Positions 29,131 to 39,567 of a stretch of DNA of 64,000 bases are shown here, in pieces. Each line of letters starts with the position of its first letter. The stretch's first letter is position 1. The notes below the pieces were generated by a model that worked only from the letters and a program-made list of their open reading frames with translations, searched no databases and was not told the DNA's origin. The DNA lies in contig QEVK01000012.1 in the NCBI GenBank assembly GCA_003577315.1, positions 1-64,000 of the forward strand, read 5' to 3'. The translations under genes and the position numbers were made by a program. The DNA comes from Hyphomicrobiales bacterium (GTDB taxonomy: Bacteria > Pseudomonadota > Alphaproteobacteria > Rhizobiales > Rhizobiaceae).

Positions 29131-30300
29131 TCAGCCCCTGCGGGCGATGCACTCCAGCACGGCCTCGGCCGCCAGCTCGCCCGAGGGGCGCGGGGTTTCC
29201 ATGCGCCCGGCAACCTGCCGGAAGCCGTCGAGCTGCGCGGCGCGCATCGGCGTGTCGGCCCACAACTGCTCGATGAGGCGGGCGAGATGGCCCGGCCGCA
29301 CGAACTCGTTGTAGACTTCCGGCACCACCGGCCAGTCGGCGATGAGGTTGGGCAGCGAGGCCGACCATGTGGTGATGAAGCGCATCATCGCCGACCACAT
29401 CCAGTCGGTGCGGTAGCACGAGACCAGCGGCACGCCCGCGAGCGCAAGCTCCAGCGATACCGTGCCGGAAGCGGCCAGCGCGGCGTCGGCCTCGCCGAAG
29501 GCTGCCCATTTGCCGGCCTCGTCCTCGACGATGCGCGGCCGCACCGGCCAGCCGGCCACCGCTTCCTCGACCAGCGCGGCGACGTGCGGCACCGTCGGAA
29601 TGGTCACCTCGAACACCGCGCCGCGCCGGCCGAGAAGGCACAGGGTCTCGCCGAAGGGGCCGAGCAGCCGGCGCACCTCGCCACGGCGCGAGCCGGGCAG
29701 CACGAGTAGCCGGCGCGCCTCGCCCGGGGCGGCGGCCCTGCCCTGCTGCGCCGCGCGCGCCGCCAGCACGCCCGGATGCGAGGCGAGCCTGTGGCCGACA
29801 TAGACGCCTTGCGGGCCGTCGAGACGCGCCAGCGCCTCCGGCTCGAACGGCAGCACGCACAGCACGCGGTCGACATGGGCGCGCATGGCCGGCGCGCGGC
29901 CCGGCCGCCACGCCCACACGCTCGGGCACACATAGTGGACGATGGGCACCGAGGGCGCGGCCGCGCGCAGCCTGCTCGCGACGCGCAGGGAGAAATCCGG
30001 GCTGTCGATGGTGACGAGGCAGTCGGGCTCGGCCTTCGCCACCGCATCGGCGGTCTGGCGGATGCGGCGCGCCAGCCGCGGCAGGTCGCGCAGCACCGCG
30101 GTGATGCCCATCAGCGCGATCTCGGACCCGTCGAACAGCGGCTCGAGGCCGAGCTCGCGCAGGTGGCGGCCGCCCACCCCGACGAGCTCCACCGGCCGGC
30201 CGGCAATCCGCCCGAGCGCGGCGACCAGATCGGCCCCGAGCAGGTCGCCCGATTCCTCGCCGGCGACGATGGCGATCCGCAACGGGCGCCCGCCGTTCAT
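29131..30300 (-). CDS. lpxB: Lipid-A-disaccharide synthase
   Basis: LpxB joins UDP-2,3-diacylglucosamine and lipid X into the lipid A disaccharide at the inner membrane. The 389-residue GT-B enzyme (GT19) has the start IAIVAGEESGDLLGADLV. It also has IDSPDFSLRVASRLR, HYVCPSVWAWRPGRA and the UDP-sugar site LLVLPGSRRGEVRRLLGPF. The start at 30300 overlaps the lpxI stop (ATGA). It is the last gene of the bamA-lpx run and makes the product of the LpxI reaction into disaccharide. Confidence 0.96.
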   Translation of the reverse strand: MNGGRPLRIAIVAGEESGDLLGADLVAALGRIAGRPVELVGVGGRHLRELGLEPLFDGSEIALMGITAVLRDLPRLARRIRQTADAVAKAEPDCLVTIDSPDFSLRVASRLRAAAPSVPIVHYVCPSVWAWRPGRAPAMRAHVDRVLCVLPFEPEALARLDGPQGVYVGHRLASHPGVLAARAAQQGRAAAPGEARRLLVLPGSRRGEVRRLLGPFGETLCLLGRRGAVFEVTIPTVPHVAALVEEAVAGWPVRPRIVEDEAGKWAAFGEADAALAASGTVSLELALAGVPLVSCYRTDWMWSAMMRFITTWSASLPNLIADWPVVPEVYNEFVRPGHLARLIEQLWADTPMRAAQLDGFRQVAGRMETPRPSGELAAEAVLECIARRG

Positions 30301-31184
30301 GACCGCACCCCGGGCTCCACGCCGACGATGAACAGGCCGGCCGCGTCGGCCAGCGCCACCGTGCGCTCGAAATCGAGGATGAAGGTGCTGCCGGCGTCGA
30401 GCGCGATGCCGGCAAGGCCGGCCGCCCGCGCCGCGCCGATGGTGTCGGGGCCGATGGCCGGCAGGTCGGCGCGCCGGTCCTGCTGGGGCTTGCAGCACTT
30501 GACCAGCACGCCGCCGGTCTTTCCCGCGAGGCGGCCGTGGCCGCGCATGCCGGCGGTGCGCTCCAGCAGGCCGTCGGTGCCCTCGATGCCCTCGATCGCG
30601 ATGACGCGGCCGCCGACGGAGACCGCCGCCTGGCCGATGTCGAGCCGGCCGATGGCGCGCGCGGCCTCGACGCCGGCCTCGATGTCGCGGCGGTCATGGG
30701 CGGAGGGCGCGGCGCGCGTCACCACGCCGCGCGGGGCGAGCAGGTCGGGCACCACCTCATGCGCGCCGACGACGCGGATGCCGTTCGCCTCCATCAGGCC
30801 GATGACGGCGCGCAGCAGGCTGTCGTCGCCGCCGAGCAGGCCGGCGGCGGCGCGCGGCAGGCTGGTGAGAAGCCGCAGCGACCACCGTATCGCGGACAAG
30901 CGCGGCCGCCGCTCGATGCTGCCGGCCAGGATGACCCTGCCGATGCCTTCCTTGCGCAAGCGGGCGAGAAGCGGGCCGAGATCCTCGACGGCGACGTCGA
31001 ACCGCTCGGCGCCGGCGAAATCGGCGGCCGTGGCCTCGCCCGCCACCACGGCGACGAGGGGGGCCTCGCCTTTCGTCAGAAGCGTGCGCACCACGGCGAC
31101 GGGCAGCGCCCCGCCGCCGGCAACGACCGCGATGCGGCCTTCCGGCGCTGCGCCGGCCGGCGGCGAAAGGTCAGTCGCCGCCAT
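30297..31184 (-). CDS. lpxI: UDP-2,3-diacylglucosamine diphosphatase LpxI
   Basis: A 295-residue LpxI, the alphaproteobacterial alternative to LpxH, which cleaves UDP-2,3-diacylglucosamine to lipid X and UMP. It opens with IAVVAGGGALPVAVVRTLL. The family block AAVSVGGRVIAIEGIEGTDGLLERTA is near residue 190, and GGVLVKCCKPQQDRRADLPAIGPDT lies in the catalytic C-terminal domain. Its 5' end overlaps lpxA by 14 bases and its stop overlaps lpxB. The first residues before EGRIAVV are a poorly conserved leader. Confidence 0.95.
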   Translation of the reverse strand: MAATDLSPPAGAAPEGRIAVVAGGGALPVAVVRTLLTKGEAPLVAVVAGEATAADFAGAERFDVAVEDLGPLLARLRKEGIGRVILAGSIERRPRLSAIRWSLRLLTSLPRAAAGLLGGDDSLLRAVIGLMEANGIRVVGAHEVVPDLLAPRGVVTRAAPSAHDRRDIEAGVEAARAIGRLDIGQAAVSVGGRVIAIEGIEGTDGLLERTAGMRGHGRLAGKTGGVLVKCCKPQQDRRADLPAIGPDTIGAARAAGLAGIALDAGSTFILDFERTVALADAAGLFIVGVEPGVRS

Positions 31185-32001
31185 CGCCGGCGGCCTCGCC
31201 GCGGTCGCCCAGAGCCGGCACCGTGAACTGCCTCTTGCCGCGGCTTGTCAGGAAATCGAGGATGTCCGTCACGACGGGCGAGCCGGAGAACGCGCGCCGC
31301 ACCGCCTCGACGTTCTCACCCACGGTGCGTTCGGGCGAGAACAGCATGCGGTAGGCGGCCCGCATCGTCGCGAGATCCGCGCGGCTCATGCCGGAACGCT
31401 TCAGCCCGATGATGTTGAAGCCGCGCAGCGTCGCCCGGTTGCCCACCGCCATGCCGTAGGGGATGACGTCGCCGACCACGGCGGCCATGCCGCCCACGAA
31501 GGCATGATGGCCGACGCGCACGAACTGGTGGATCGCGGCGAGGCCGCCGACGATGACGTTGTCGCCGATCTCGCAATGGCCGCCGAGCGTGGCGCCATGC
31601 GTCAGCGTGACGTTGTTGCCGACGATGCAGTCGTGGGCGACGTGGGAATAGGCGAGGAAGAAGCCGTTGTCGCCCACCGTGGTGCGGCCGCCGCCATGCT
31701 CGGTGCCGCGATGCATGGTCACCGATTCGCGAATGTCGCAATTGGCGCCGATGTCGAGCGCGGTCGGGCCGCCCTTGTACTTCTTGTCCTGCGGCGGGCC
31801 GCCGAGCGCGGCGAAGGCCTGCACCTGCGTGCCGCCGCCCACCGTCGTGACGCCGCTGACCGAGACGTGGCTGACCAGCCGCACGCCGTCGCCGAGCACG
31901 ACCTGCGGGCCGACATGGCAGAACGGCCCGACTTCGACGCCGACGCCGAGCTCGGCGCCCTTCTCGACCACGGCGCTGGGATGGATCAGCGTTGCGCTCA
32001 T
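31171..32001 (-). CDS. lpxA: UDP-N-acetylglucosamine acyltransferase
   Basis: LpxA adds the first 3-hydroxyacyl chain to UDP-GlcNAc from acyl-ACP. The 276-residue trimer-forming protein is a left-handed beta helix of hexapeptide repeats (IHPSAVVEKGAELGVGVEVGPF...). The catalytic His lies in AYSHVAHDC (His123, equivalent to His125 of E. coli), and the C-terminal helical domain ends in a glycine/aspartate tail. Only 11 bases separate it from fabZ, and it overlaps lpxI. Confidence 0.97.
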   Translation of the reverse strand: MSATLIHPSAVVEKGAELGVGVEVGPFCHVGPQVVLGDGVRLVSHVSVSGVTTVGGGTQVQAFAALGGPPQDKKYKGGPTALDIGANCDIRESVTMHRGTEHGGGRTTVGDNGFFLAYSHVAHDCIVGNNVTLTHGATLGGHCEIGDNVIVGGLAAIHQFVRVGHHAFVGGMAAVVGDVIPYGMAVGNRATLRGFNIIGLKRSGMSRADLATMRAAYRMLFSPERTVGENVEAVRRAFSGSPVVTDILDFLTSRGKRQFTVPALGDRGEAAGDGGD

Positions 32002-32012
32002 CGGCGTCCCCT

Positions 32013-32483
32013 TCAGGCGGCGGGCTTGGGCGACATCATCGCCGAAATCTCGGCCTCCGCCGCCCTGGCGCCGTCGACCAGCGCCTCGCAGGCGAAGCGC
32101 CAGATGTTGCCGCGCTGCTTGAGCTTGCGCACATGGATCTCCAGCCGGTCGCCGGGCACCACCGGCCGGCGGAACTTGGCGTTGTCGATGGTCATGAAAT
32201 AGACCAGCGACGGCTTGTCCTCGCCGGTGGAGCGGATGCAGATCGCGCCGGCTGTCTGCGCCATCGCCTCGACGATGAGCACGCCCGGCATCACCGGCTG
32301 CCCGGGGAAATGGCCCTGGAAATGCGGCTCGTTGAAGGTGACGTTCTTGATGCCGACGGCCGAATTGTCGCCGTCGATCCCGACGATGCGGTCGACGAGC
32401 AGGAACGGGTAGCGGTGCGGCAGGAGCCGCAGCAGCTTGAGGATGTCCACGCTGTCGAGCGTCGTGCCGGCGGCTTCAGCCAT
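32013..32483 (-). CDS. fabZ: 3-hydroxyacyl-ACP dehydratase FabZ
   Basis: A 156-residue hot-dog dehydratase of fatty acid synthesis. It competes with LpxA and LpxD for 3-hydroxyacyl-ACP, which explains the conserved lpxD-fabZ-lpxA order. The active site is in [16 protein letters not shown] (His58) and [11 protein letters not shown] (Glu72). The first residues overlap the 3' end of lpxD by 8 bases. Confidence 0.97.
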   Translation of the reverse strand: MAEAAGTTLDSVDILKLLRLLPHRYPFLLVDRIVGIDGDNSAVGIKNVTFNEPHFQGHFPGQPVMPGVLIVEAMAQTAGAICIRSTGEDKPSLVYFMTIDNAKFRRPVVPGDRLEIHVRKLKQRGNIWRFACEALVDGARAAEAEISAMMSPKPAA

Positions 32484-33531
32484 CTCGCTTTCCCTTCCCC
32501 TCGCCTCTGGCCATGGCGCGCAGCATGGCGATCTGGCGCATCGTTTCCTTCATCGGCTGGGCCGGAACGCCGCCCCAGCGCTCGCCGGCGGGAACGTCCG
32601 TCATCACGCCGGCGGCCGCCGCGATCTGCGCCCGGCTGCCGATGGCGAGGTGGTCGGCGATGCCGACGCGGCCGCCCAGCATCGCGCCGTCGCCGATGGT
32701 GACCGAGCCGGAGATGCCGCAATGGGCGGCAAGCACGCAGAAACGGCCGATGCGCACGTTGTGCGCGATCTGGACGAGATTGTCGATCTTGGTGCCCTCG
32801 CCGATCACCGTATCGGACAATGCGCCGCGGTCGACGGTTGTGTTGGCGCCGATCTCGACGTCGTCCTGGACGATGACGCGGCCGAGCTGCGGCACCTTCT
32901 CCACGCCGCCGCCTCCGGCGACATAGCCGAAGCCGTCCTGGCCGATGCGCGCGCCGGCATGGACGACGACCCGGTTGCCCAGAAGCGCGTGCTGGATCGT
33001 CACGCCGGGACCGACATAGCCGTCGCGGCCGATGCGGCAGGACGGCCCGACGACGGCGTTGGGCGCGACGACCGTGCCGCTGCCGACCTCGGCGCCCGGG
33101 CCGACGACGGCGCCGGCCTCGACGATGGCGCCGGGCTCGACAAGCGCGTCGGGATGGACATGCGCGGCCGCAGAGATGCCGGTCTCGCCGGTCATCGCGG
33201 CCGGGCGGGCGGCGGACGGAAACATCAGCCGGCCGACCATGGCGAAATCGCGATGCGGATGGGCGGAGACCAGCACCGCGACCCCCTCGGGGGCGGCGGC
33301 CGCGACATCCTCGGAGCACAGCAGCACCGCCGCCTCGACGCCCGCGACCATGCCGGCGTTGCGCTTGCCCTCGACGAAGACCAGCGCGCCCGCCCCGCCC
33401 CGGTCGGCCGGGGCGAGGAGCGAGACCTCATTGTTCGCATGCGCGGGCGTGCGAAGCTGCGCCCCGGTCAACGCGGCGATCTCGCCGGCGGTGAAAAGGC
33501 GCGACGGCGTGAAGAATACCGGATCGCTCAT
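32476..33531 (-). CDS. lpxD: UDP-3-O-(3-hydroxyacyl)glucosamine N-acyltransferase
   Basis: LpxD transfers the second (N-linked) hydroxyacyl chain in lipid A synthesis. The 351-residue protein has a uridine-binding N-terminal domain (about 1-100). A long left-handed beta helix follows ([28 protein letters not shown]...), with the catalytic His in [22 protein letters not shown] / [10 protein letters not shown], and a C-terminal helix. The start at MSDPVFF removes the Arg-rich leader of the longer open frame. It is followed by fabZ with an 8-base overlap. Confidence 0.96.
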   Translation of the reverse strand: MSDPVFFTPSRLFTAGEIAALTGAQLRTPAHANNEVSLLAPADRGGAGALVFVEGKRNAGMVAGVEAAVLLCSEDVAAAAPEGVAVLVSAHPHRDFAMVGRLMFPSAARPAAMTGETGISAAAHVHPDALVEPGAIVEAGAVVGPGAEVGSGTVVAPNAVVGPSCRIGRDGYVGPGVTIQHALLGNRVVVHAGARIGQDGFGYVAGGGGVEKVPQLGRVIVQDDVEIGANTTVDRGALSDTVIGEGTKIDNLVQIAHNVRIGRFCVLAAHCGISGSVTIGDGAMLGGRVGIADHLAIGSRAQIAAAAGVMTDVPAGERWGGVPAQPMKETMRQIAMLRAMARGEGKGKRDG

Positions 33532-33581
33532 GCAAGCCTTCTCTTCCGGGCCTTTACGGCCCGGAAGCGCGCGTCCCGACG

Positions 33582-35993
33582 CTAGAAGCGGGTCGAGACG
33601 CCGAAATTGAAGTTCTGGACCCTGTCGCCGTCTTCCTTCAGGACCGGAACGGCGTAGTCGACGCGCAGCGGGCCGAAGGGCGAGGCCCAGATGATGCTGG
33701 CACCCACGGAAGCGCGCCACTCCATGTCGGTGCCGACGATGTTGGAGCCGGGGATGCGCTCGATCTTGTTGCCGAACAGCGTGGCGGCATCGGCGAAGAC
33801 CGCGCCGCGGAAGCCGAGGCCTTCCGAGATGACCGGCAGCGGGAACTGCATCTCGGCCGAGCCGTGGAAGTAGGTCGTGCCGCCGAGGTGCCTGTTCTCG
33901 CCGGAGATGCCGGTGCCGTCGTCATACGGGCCGATGCCGTTGTGCCGGAAGCCGCGGATCATCCGCTCGTTGCTCTGGAAGTGGTCGAACACCCGCAGCT
34001 CGCTGCCGCCGAAGCTCGCGATATGCCCGCCGCCGGCCGACAGCAGGCCGACGAGATCCATCTCATCCGACAGCGTCCTGTAGTAGGTGCCGCGGCCGGA
34101 GACCTTGGCCCACTGCGCGTCGCCGCCGAGGCCGGCCACTTCGAGCGTCAGGTTGGCGTAGATGCCGTCGCGCGGCGACTGCATGTTGTCGATCGTGTTG
34201 TAGATCAGCGCGCCGCTGACCGACGACTTGGTCCACGGGCTCTGGTTCTCGATCGCATGCTTGAGATACTGCGAGATGCGCAGGTTGCCGCCGGTGAGGC
34301 ACTCCGTCCCGGTCAGGACGCCGTCGAGATCGAGATCGCAGTCCTCGGTGTAATCGTACTTCTCCTGCGCGAGATTGTACGCCACCTGCGCGGTCAGCGC
34401 CTGGGTGATCGGCAGACCGAAGCGAACCGTGCCGCCGGTGAGCTGGGTCTCGTAATCGTCGTATTCGGCGGTGCTGCGATAGATGTCGAAGCCCGCGGCG
34501 ATGCGGCGGCCGAGGAAGTACGGCTCGGTGAACGAGAACTGGAAGTTGCGCGAGTTCCTGCCGCCGCCGGCGGAGAAGCGAATCGCCTGGCCGCGACCGA
34601 GGAAGTTGCGCTCGGCGATCGAGCCCTCGACGGAGAAGCCCTTGTCCTGGCCGCCCGTCGTGTAGCCGCCGCCGACCGAGAGCTCGCCGGTCGACTTCTC
34701 GACCACGTCCACCACCAGCACGACCTGGTCCGGCTCGGAGCCGGGCGCAGTCGCGATGTTGATGCTGGCAAAGTAATCAAGGCGTTCCAGGCGGCGCTTC
34801 GCGCGCTGGACGAGGACCTGGTTGAAGGCGTCGCCCTCGCTGATGTCGAACTCGCGGCGGATGACGTAGTCGCGCGTGCGGGCGTTGCCGCGAATCTCGA
34901 TGCGCTCGATATAGGCGCGCGGCCCCTGGTCGATGGAATAGACCACCGAGATGGTCTGGTTCTCGAAGTTGCGGTCGCCGCGCGGCGTCACCTGCGCGAA
35001 GGCGTAGCCGAGGCCGGCCGCGCGCTCCGCCAGCGCCACCAGCGATTCCTCGACCGACCTGGCGCTGTAGTAGTTGCCCTCGCGCGTCTTGAGCGAGCCC
35101 TTCAGCGTCTCGGCGTCGAGGCCGTCGACGGTGCTCTCGACCTCGATCGAGCCGAAGCGGTAGCGCCGGCCCTCGTCGACCGTGAAGACGATGCGGTAGG
35201 TGTTGTTGGCCTCGTCGAGCTCGGCGTGGGACGACACCACGCTGAAGTCGGCATAGCCGTGGTTGTAGTAGAAGCGGCGCAGCAGCTCCTCGTCGGCGCG
35301 CAGCCGGTCCTCGTCGTAGATGTCGTTGCGCGACAGGAAGGACAGGATGCCCGAACGCTTGGTCGAGATCACGTCGCGCAGGCGGCCGTCGGAATAGGCG
35401 CTGTTGCCCTCGAACTCGATGGCCGTGATCTTGGTGCGGCCGCCCTCCTGGATGTCGAAGACGACGTTGACGCGGTTGTCGCCGAGATCGACCACCTGCG
35501 TGGTGACCGTGGCGTCGTCGCGGCCGATGCGGGCATAGGACTGGCGGATCGTCTCGGCGTCGGCGGCCATCAGCGCCTCGGAGAACGAGCCGCGCGGCTG
35601 GAGCTGGATCTGGCGCGACAGGTCCGCGTCCTTGATCTTCTTGTTGCCCTGGAACAGGACCTGATTGACGATCGAATACTCCTCGACGCTGACGATCAGC
35701 GTCGAGCCGCTCTGGGTGATGCGCACGTCGGAGAACAGGCCGGTCGCGAACAGGCGCTTGACGGCCTCGTCGATGTCGCCGGCGCTGAAGTTGCGGCCCG
35801 GGCGGATGTCGACATTGTTGCGGATGGTCTCGGCGTCGACGCGGCGGTTGCCGCGGACCTCGATCCGGTTGACGACCGCGGCCTCCGCGACGGTGGCGGA
35901 AGCGAGCTGCATGACGGTCGCGCCGGAGAACACGAAACCGGCCGAAAGAGCCACCGCCGACACGGCGCTCAGGAAACTGGAAGCTGCCTTCAT
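33582..35993 (-). CDS. bamA: Outer membrane protein assembly factor BamA
   Basis: BamA is the Omp85 core of the BAM complex that folds beta-barrel proteins into the outer membrane. The 803-residue precursor has a signal peptide (about 1-38), five POTRA domains (about 40-430, starting [22 protein letters not shown]) and a C-terminal barrel. The barrel includes the FRGF-type loop as [12 protein letters not shown] and the last strand ending in [10 protein letters not shown] with a terminal Phe. The start MKAASSF follows from the signal peptide. It heads the lpxD-fabZ-lpxA-lpxI-lpxB run and has its own promoter-like sequence in the 220-base gap to rseP. Confidence 0.97.
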   Translation of the reverse strand: MKAASSFLSAVSAVALSAGFVFSGATVMQLASATVAEAAVVNRIEVRGNRRVDAETIRNNVDIRPGRNFSAGDIDEAVKRLFATGLFSDVRITQSGSTLIVSVEEYSIVNQVLFQGNKKIKDADLSRQIQLQPRGSFSEALMAADAETIRQSYARIGRDDATVTTQVVDLGDNRVNVVFDIQEGGRTKITAIEFEGNSAYSDGRLRDVISTKRSGILSFLSRNDIYDEDRLRADEELLRRFYYNHGYADFSVVSSHAELDEANNTYRIVFTVDEGRRYRFGSIEVESTVDGLDAETLKGSLKTREGNYYSARSVEESLVALAERAAGLGYAFAQVTPRGDRNFENQTISVVYSIDQGPRAYIERIEIRGNARTRDYVIRREFDISEGDAFNQVLVQRAKRRLERLDYFASINIATAPGSEPDQVVLVVDVVEKSTGELSVGGGYTTGGQDKGFSVEGSIAERNFLGRGQAIRFSAGGGRNSRNFQFSFTEPYFLGRRIAAGFDIYRSTAEYDDYETQLTGGTVRFGLPITQALTAQVAYNLAQEKYDYTEDCDLDLDGVLTGTECLTGGNLRISQYLKHAIENQSPWTKSSVSGALIYNTIDNMQSPRDGIYANLTLEVAGLGGDAQWAKVSGRGTYYRTLSDEMDLVGLLSAGGGHIASFGGSELRVFDHFQSNERMIRGFRHNGIGPYDDGTGISGENRHLGGTTYFHGSAEMQFPLPVISEGLGFRGAVFADAATLFGNKIERIPGSNIVGTDMEWRASVGASIIWASPFGPLRVDYAVPVLKEDGDRVQNFNFGVSTRF

Positions 35994-36065
35994 TGGGCTT
36001 TGAAACCTTTTATTCTCGTAGTCCCCACGGCGAGAACACCGGGCGGCGCGGTCAGTCCGCATACC

Positions 36066-36093
36066 GTATTACCCGGATTTTCCCTACACGCAA
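36066..36093 (-). promoter_or_regulatory. Putative bamA-lpx promoter
   Basis: On the minus strand TTGCGT (36088-36093), a 16-base spacer and TAATAC (36066-36071), 73 bases upstream of the bamA ATG. TTAA-N7-TTAC (plus-strand reading, 36103-36117), close to the CtrA box TTAA-N7-TTAA, lies just upstream of the -35. The latter is only suggestive. Confidence 0.42.
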
Positions 36094-36213
36094 GGCTCCG
36101 GGTTAACATGTATTTACTAAAAGGCGCGGCGTGGCATTCGCGTCACGCCCGCGTCGCGGCATGGTAAACGAGCGGTCAACGCTTCCGGCGGCCGGTTTGC
36201 GGCGTTTCATGTC

Positions 36214-37365
36214 TCAGCATCCGAACAGGTCGTTCCAGAACACGAATCCCATGAAGGCCAGCACGGCGAACATGCCGATCCGGTAGACGATCTCCATCAC
36301 CCGCTCCGAAACGGGCCGGCGCATGGCCGCTTCCAGCCCGTAGAAGACGAGATGGCCGCCGTCGAGCGGCGGAATCGGCAGGAGGTTGAGGAAGCCGATG
36401 CCGACCGACAGGATGGCGACGAGCTGCACCAGCCATTCGAAGCCCAGCGCCGCGGCCCTTCCCGCCATGTCGGCGATCCTGACCGGCCCGCCGAGCTGGC
36501 AGCGGTCCTCCCGCCCGGCCGCGAAGCGCTGCAGGAACTGGCCCGTGCGCACGATGATGTGGCCGGTCTCCTTCACCGCCTCGGCGACCGATTCGACCGG
36601 GCCGTACTCGATGTGGCGCGGCTGGCCGAGCTCCTCGTTGTTGACGACGCCGATGACGCCGATGCGGATGACGTTGCCGAGCGCGTCGGTCTGCTCGACC
36701 AGCTCGGGCGTCGCCGTCAGCGTCACTTCGCCGCCGTCGCGCGCCATGACGAAGGCGATCGAATCGCCGGCGCGGCCGGAGACGAGCCGCTGCACGTCGC
36801 CGAAGGTCGTCACGCGCCGGCCGTCGACGGAGACGAAGCGGTCGCCGGGCAGGAAGCCGGCCGCCTCGGCCGGGCTGCCGGGCCGCACCTCCGCGACCGT
36901 GGGCTCGGTGACGGTGCGGCCGTAGATCGAGAACATCACCGCGAAGACGGCGATGGTGAGCAGGAAGTTGAAGGCGGGCCCCGCGAACACCGTGGCGGCG
37001 CGCTTCCACACCGGCTGGAGGTGGAAGGCGGCCTTGCGCTCGGCGGGGCTGAGCGCCCCGGCTTCCTGCGCGGAGGGGTCGCTGGTGACGCTCATGTCGC
37101 CGAGGAACTTGACGTAGCCGCCGAGCGGGATCGCCGACAGCTTCCAGCGCGTGCCCCTGCGGTCGTGGAAGCCGACCAGCTCCGGCCCGAAGCCGACGGA
37201 GAACTCGCTGACGCCGATGCCACACCAGCGGCCGACGAGGTAGTGGCCCATCTCGTGAACGAACACGACGACGGTCAGCACGAACAGGAACGGAATGACG
37301 GTCGTGAAGACGATGTTGTCGAAGCTGAAGAACGTGCTCGCGAAATCGGTCACGGTGACTCCCAT
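36214..37365 (-). CDS. rseP: Site-2 protease RseP/RasP
   Basis: A 383-residue intramembrane zinc metalloprotease. TM1 carries HEMGH (residues 37-41). A PDZ domain (about 130-200, EVRPGSPAEAAGFLPGDRFVSVDGRRV) follows. The third metal ligand and active-site loop is LLPIPPLDGGHLVFYG. Such proteases cut transmembrane anti-sigma factors and leftover signal peptides. It has one PDZ rather than the two of E. coli RseP, as usual in alphaproteobacteria. It sits between the lipid genes cdsA/uppS and bamA, the standard envelope cluster. Confidence 0.96.
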   Translation of the reverse strand: MGVTVTDFASTFFSFDNIVFTTVIPFLFVLTVVVFVHEMGHYLVGRWCGIGVSEFSVGFGPELVGFHDRRGTRWKLSAIPLGGYVKFLGDMSVTSDPSAQEAGALSPAERKAAFHLQPVWKRAATVFAGPAFNFLLTIAVFAVMFSIYGRTVTEPTVAEVRPGSPAEAAGFLPGDRFVSVDGRRVTTFGDVQRLVSGRAGDSIAFVMARDGGEVTLTATPELVEQTDALGNVIRIGVIGVVNNEELGQPRHIEYGPVESVAEAVKETGHIIVRTGQFLQRFAAGREDRCQLGGPVRIADMAGRAAALGFEWLVQLVAILSVGIGFLNLLPIPPLDGGHLVFYGLEAAMRRPVSERVMEIVYRIGMFAVLAFMGFVFWNDLFGC

Positions 37366-37440
37366 TCATCCCTGCGGCGCTGCGATCGCCCTAATACGAT
37401 TCCAATACCGGCGAATCCGTGTCCAAGGCTTGCGGCACGC

Positions 37441-37941
37441 TCAGCGCCCGGCGACGCCGATGGCGACCCAGCCTTGCGGCGCAAGCGGCGAAAGGACGGG
37501 CCAGGCGGCGGCGGACAGACTTATCCAGTCGCGCCTCTTGCCCATGCGGCCGGGCGGCTCGTCATGGACGGAAAACGCCGCGTCGTCCGGCCACAGATGA
37601 TACTCCTCGAAGGGCCGGTCGAGCCAGGCGCGGAAGACCGCCCCGTCCTCTGTCCGCGCCGTCACCCGCACCCAGCCGGAAGCGTCGGCCTCGGCGCGGA
37701 TCTCGCCCCGCGCGCCGCCGGCGGAAAAGCCGGCCGCGACGGAGCGGCCCCTTTCATGCGACAGCAGGGCCAGCCGCGCCGGCAGGCCGGGCTCGCCTTC
37801 CACCAGCCGGTCCGGCCAGCTTTCGACGTCGCCGGCGAGGTTGTCGATCAGCCAGCCCACCAGCTCGCCCGTGTCCGGGCCCGACGTCTCCCACCCGTAG
37901 ATCGGCTCGCAGAACGACGGCCGCGCTTTCGGCGCGCTCAT
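37441..37941 (-). CDS. Hypothetical protein coupled to cdsA
   Basis: A 166-residue soluble-looking acidic protein that I do not recognise. It begins [31 protein letters not shown]. It contains a two-strand-rich middle (GEIRAEADASGWVRVTARTEDGAVFRAWL) and ends near WPVLSPLAPQGWVAIGVAGR. There is no signal peptide or membrane segment. Its ATG overlaps the cdsA stop (ATGA), and rseP follows after 75 bases. Codon use looks like that of its neighbours. Placement suggests a lipid or envelope role, but nothing in the sequence proves one. Confidence 0.72.
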   Translation of the reverse strand: MSAPKARPSFCEPIYGWETSGPDTGELVGWLIDNLAGDVESWPDRLVEGEPGLPARLALLSHERGRSVAAGFSAGGARGEIRAEADASGWVRVTARTEDGAVFRAWLDRPFEEYHLWPDDAAFSVHDEPPGRMGKRRDWISLSAAAWPVLSPLAPQGWVAIGVAGR

Positions 37942-38774
37942 CGGGCGAAGAAGGCGGCGGCGGGCGCGTCCGGCCCGGCAAGAAGCGCGCCGACCGAAAA
38001 CAGCGCGACGGCGGCGGCCGCCAGGCCGTCGACCCGGTCCATCACGCCGCCATGGCCGGGAATGAGCTGGCTCGAATCCTTGACGCCGAAGCGCCGCTTG
38101 ATCGAGGATTCGAACAGGTCGCCGATCTGCGAGACCGCCGACAGCGCCAGCGTCAGCGCCACCAGCGCGACCCAGCCGAGCGGCGAGCCGAGGCCGGAGG
38201 CGACGGCCGTGCCTGCGAGGATCGCGGCCGCGGTTCCGCCGAGCGCGCCGCTCCAGGTCTTGCCGGGCGAGATCGAGGGCGCGAGCTTCGGCCCGCCCAG
38301 CGCCCGGCCGACGAAATAGGCGAAGATGTCGGTGGCCCAGACCACGGCGAACAGGAACAGGGTGGCGTAGAGCCCGGCCGCGTCGCCGCCGCGCAGCGCC
38401 GCGAGCGAGATGCCGAGCAGGCCGGCATAGGCGAGGCCGGCCACCGGCCAGAAGCCCGCCCCGGCATAGGCGGCATGGGCCGCGCTCGCCACGACCGCGA
38501 CGGCGAGCGCGACGAGCAGCGTCGAGGCCGGGAGGCCGGCCAGCAGCATGGCGAGAACGAGGCCGAGCAGGACGGCGACGACGGCGCGGTGCGCCCGAGC
38601 CCCGGCCGGCGCCGACATCGCCAGCCATTCGTAGAGCACGGCGCCGGCGATCGCCGCCGCGAGCAGGCGATACCAGACGCCGCCGGCAAGGGTGAGCGCC
38701 AGCGCGACGGCGACGAGCACGATGCCCGACAGCACGCGCTGCTGGAGGTTGCTGGCTGCCGCCCGGCCGCTCAT
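37938..38774 (-). CDS. cdsA: Phosphatidate cytidylyltransferase
   Basis: CdsA makes CDP-diacylglycerol, the precursor of all phospholipids. The 278-residue protein has about eight TM segments. The C-terminal family signature is clear: [21 protein letters not shown] followed by [14 protein letters not shown], with metal-binding aspartates. [12 protein letters not shown] is also typical. Start and stop both overlap neighbours by 4 bases (uppS before, a hypothetical gene after). Confidence 0.95.
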   Translation of the reverse strand: MSGRAAASNLQQRVLSGIVLVAVALALTLAGGVWYRLLAAAIAGAVLYEWLAMSAPAGARAHRAVVAVLLGLVLAMLLAGLPASTLLVALAVAVVASAAHAAYAGAGFWPVAGLAYAGLLGISLAALRGGDAAGLYATLFLFAVVWATDIFAYFVGRALGGPKLAPSISPGKTWSGALGGTAAAILAGTAVASGLGSPLGWVALVALTLALSAVSQIGDLFESSIKRRFGVKDSSQLIPGHGGVMDRVDGLAAAAVALFSVGALLAGPDAPAAAFFAR

Positions 38775-39487
38775 GACGCGGCGGTGCGGGCCGGGACGCC
38801 GCCGAAGCGGCGCTCGCGCGCGGCGAAGCTGGCGATGGCCTCGGCAAGCTGATCGGCGCCGAAATCGGGCCAGTAGCAGGGCATGAACACCAGCTCGGAA
38901 TAGGCGCTCTGCCACGGCAGGAAATTGGACAACCGCTGCTCGCCGCTGGTCCTGACGATGAGGTCGGGATCGGGGATGAGCCGCGTGTCGAGGAACTGGG
39001 CGAAGGCCTCGGGCGTGATCTCGGCCGGATCGAGCGTGCCGGCGGCCACCGCCTCGGCCACCTGGCGCGCGGCGCGGGCGATCTCGTCGCGGCCGCCATA
39101 GTTGAAGGCGATGACGAGGTTCATCCCCTTGTTGGCGACGGTGAGCGTCTCGGCCTCCTCGACGAGGTCGCGTATGTCGGGGGCAAGGCTGTCGCGCGCG
39201 CCGATCATGCGCACGCGCACCCCGGAATGGTGCAATTCGGCGAGGTCGCGGCGGATGAAGGTCTTCAGAAGGCCCATCAGGTCGGTGACCTCGGCCTTGG
39301 GGCGCGACCAGTTCTCCGACGAGAAGGCATAGACGGTCAGCCACTCGATGCCGAAATCGCCGGCCGCGCGCACGGTGCGGCGCAGCGCCTCGACGCCGGC
39401 GCGGTGGCCGGCGGCGCGCGGCAGGCCGCGCGCCTTGGCCCAGCGGCCGTTGCCGTCCATGATGATCGCGATATGGGCAGGCTTCAC
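38771..39487 (-). CDS. uppS: Undecaprenyl diphosphate synthase
   Basis: UppS elongates farnesyl diphosphate to the C55 carrier lipid used for peptidoglycan and O-antigen. The 238-residue cis-prenyltransferase begins [22 protein letters not shown] (the Asp of MDGNGRW binds the pyrophosphate/Mg). It has [14 protein letters not shown] and the C-terminal [19 protein letters not shown]. The start is a GTG at 39487 with AAAGGGG upstream, as no ATG lies between it and the conserved start. Coupled to cdsA. Confidence 0.96.
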   Translation of the reverse strand: MKPAHIAIIMDGNGRWAKARGLPRAAGHRAGVEALRRTVRAAGDFGIEWLTVYAFSSENWSRPKAEVTDLMGLLKTFIRRDLAELHHSGVRVRMIGARDSLAPDIRDLVEEAETLTVANKGMNLVIAFNYGGRDEIARAARQVAEAVAAGTLDPAEITPEAFAQFLDTRLIPDPDLIVRTSGEQRLSNFLPWQSAYSELVFMPCYWPDFGADQLAEAIASFAARERRFGGVPARTAAS

Positions 39488-39567
39488 GATGCGGCCCCTT
39501 TCAAGGAGAACCCGTAGCCGGCGTGCTATCGGGGCCGGGAGGGACCGACCCCGACGGCGCACCGCAA

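Noticed and set aside
36103..36117. CtrA-like box TTAA-N7-TTAC upstream of bamA
   Set aside because: One base off the consensus and common by chance in an AT-richer gap. Mentioned under the promoter but not called as a site.
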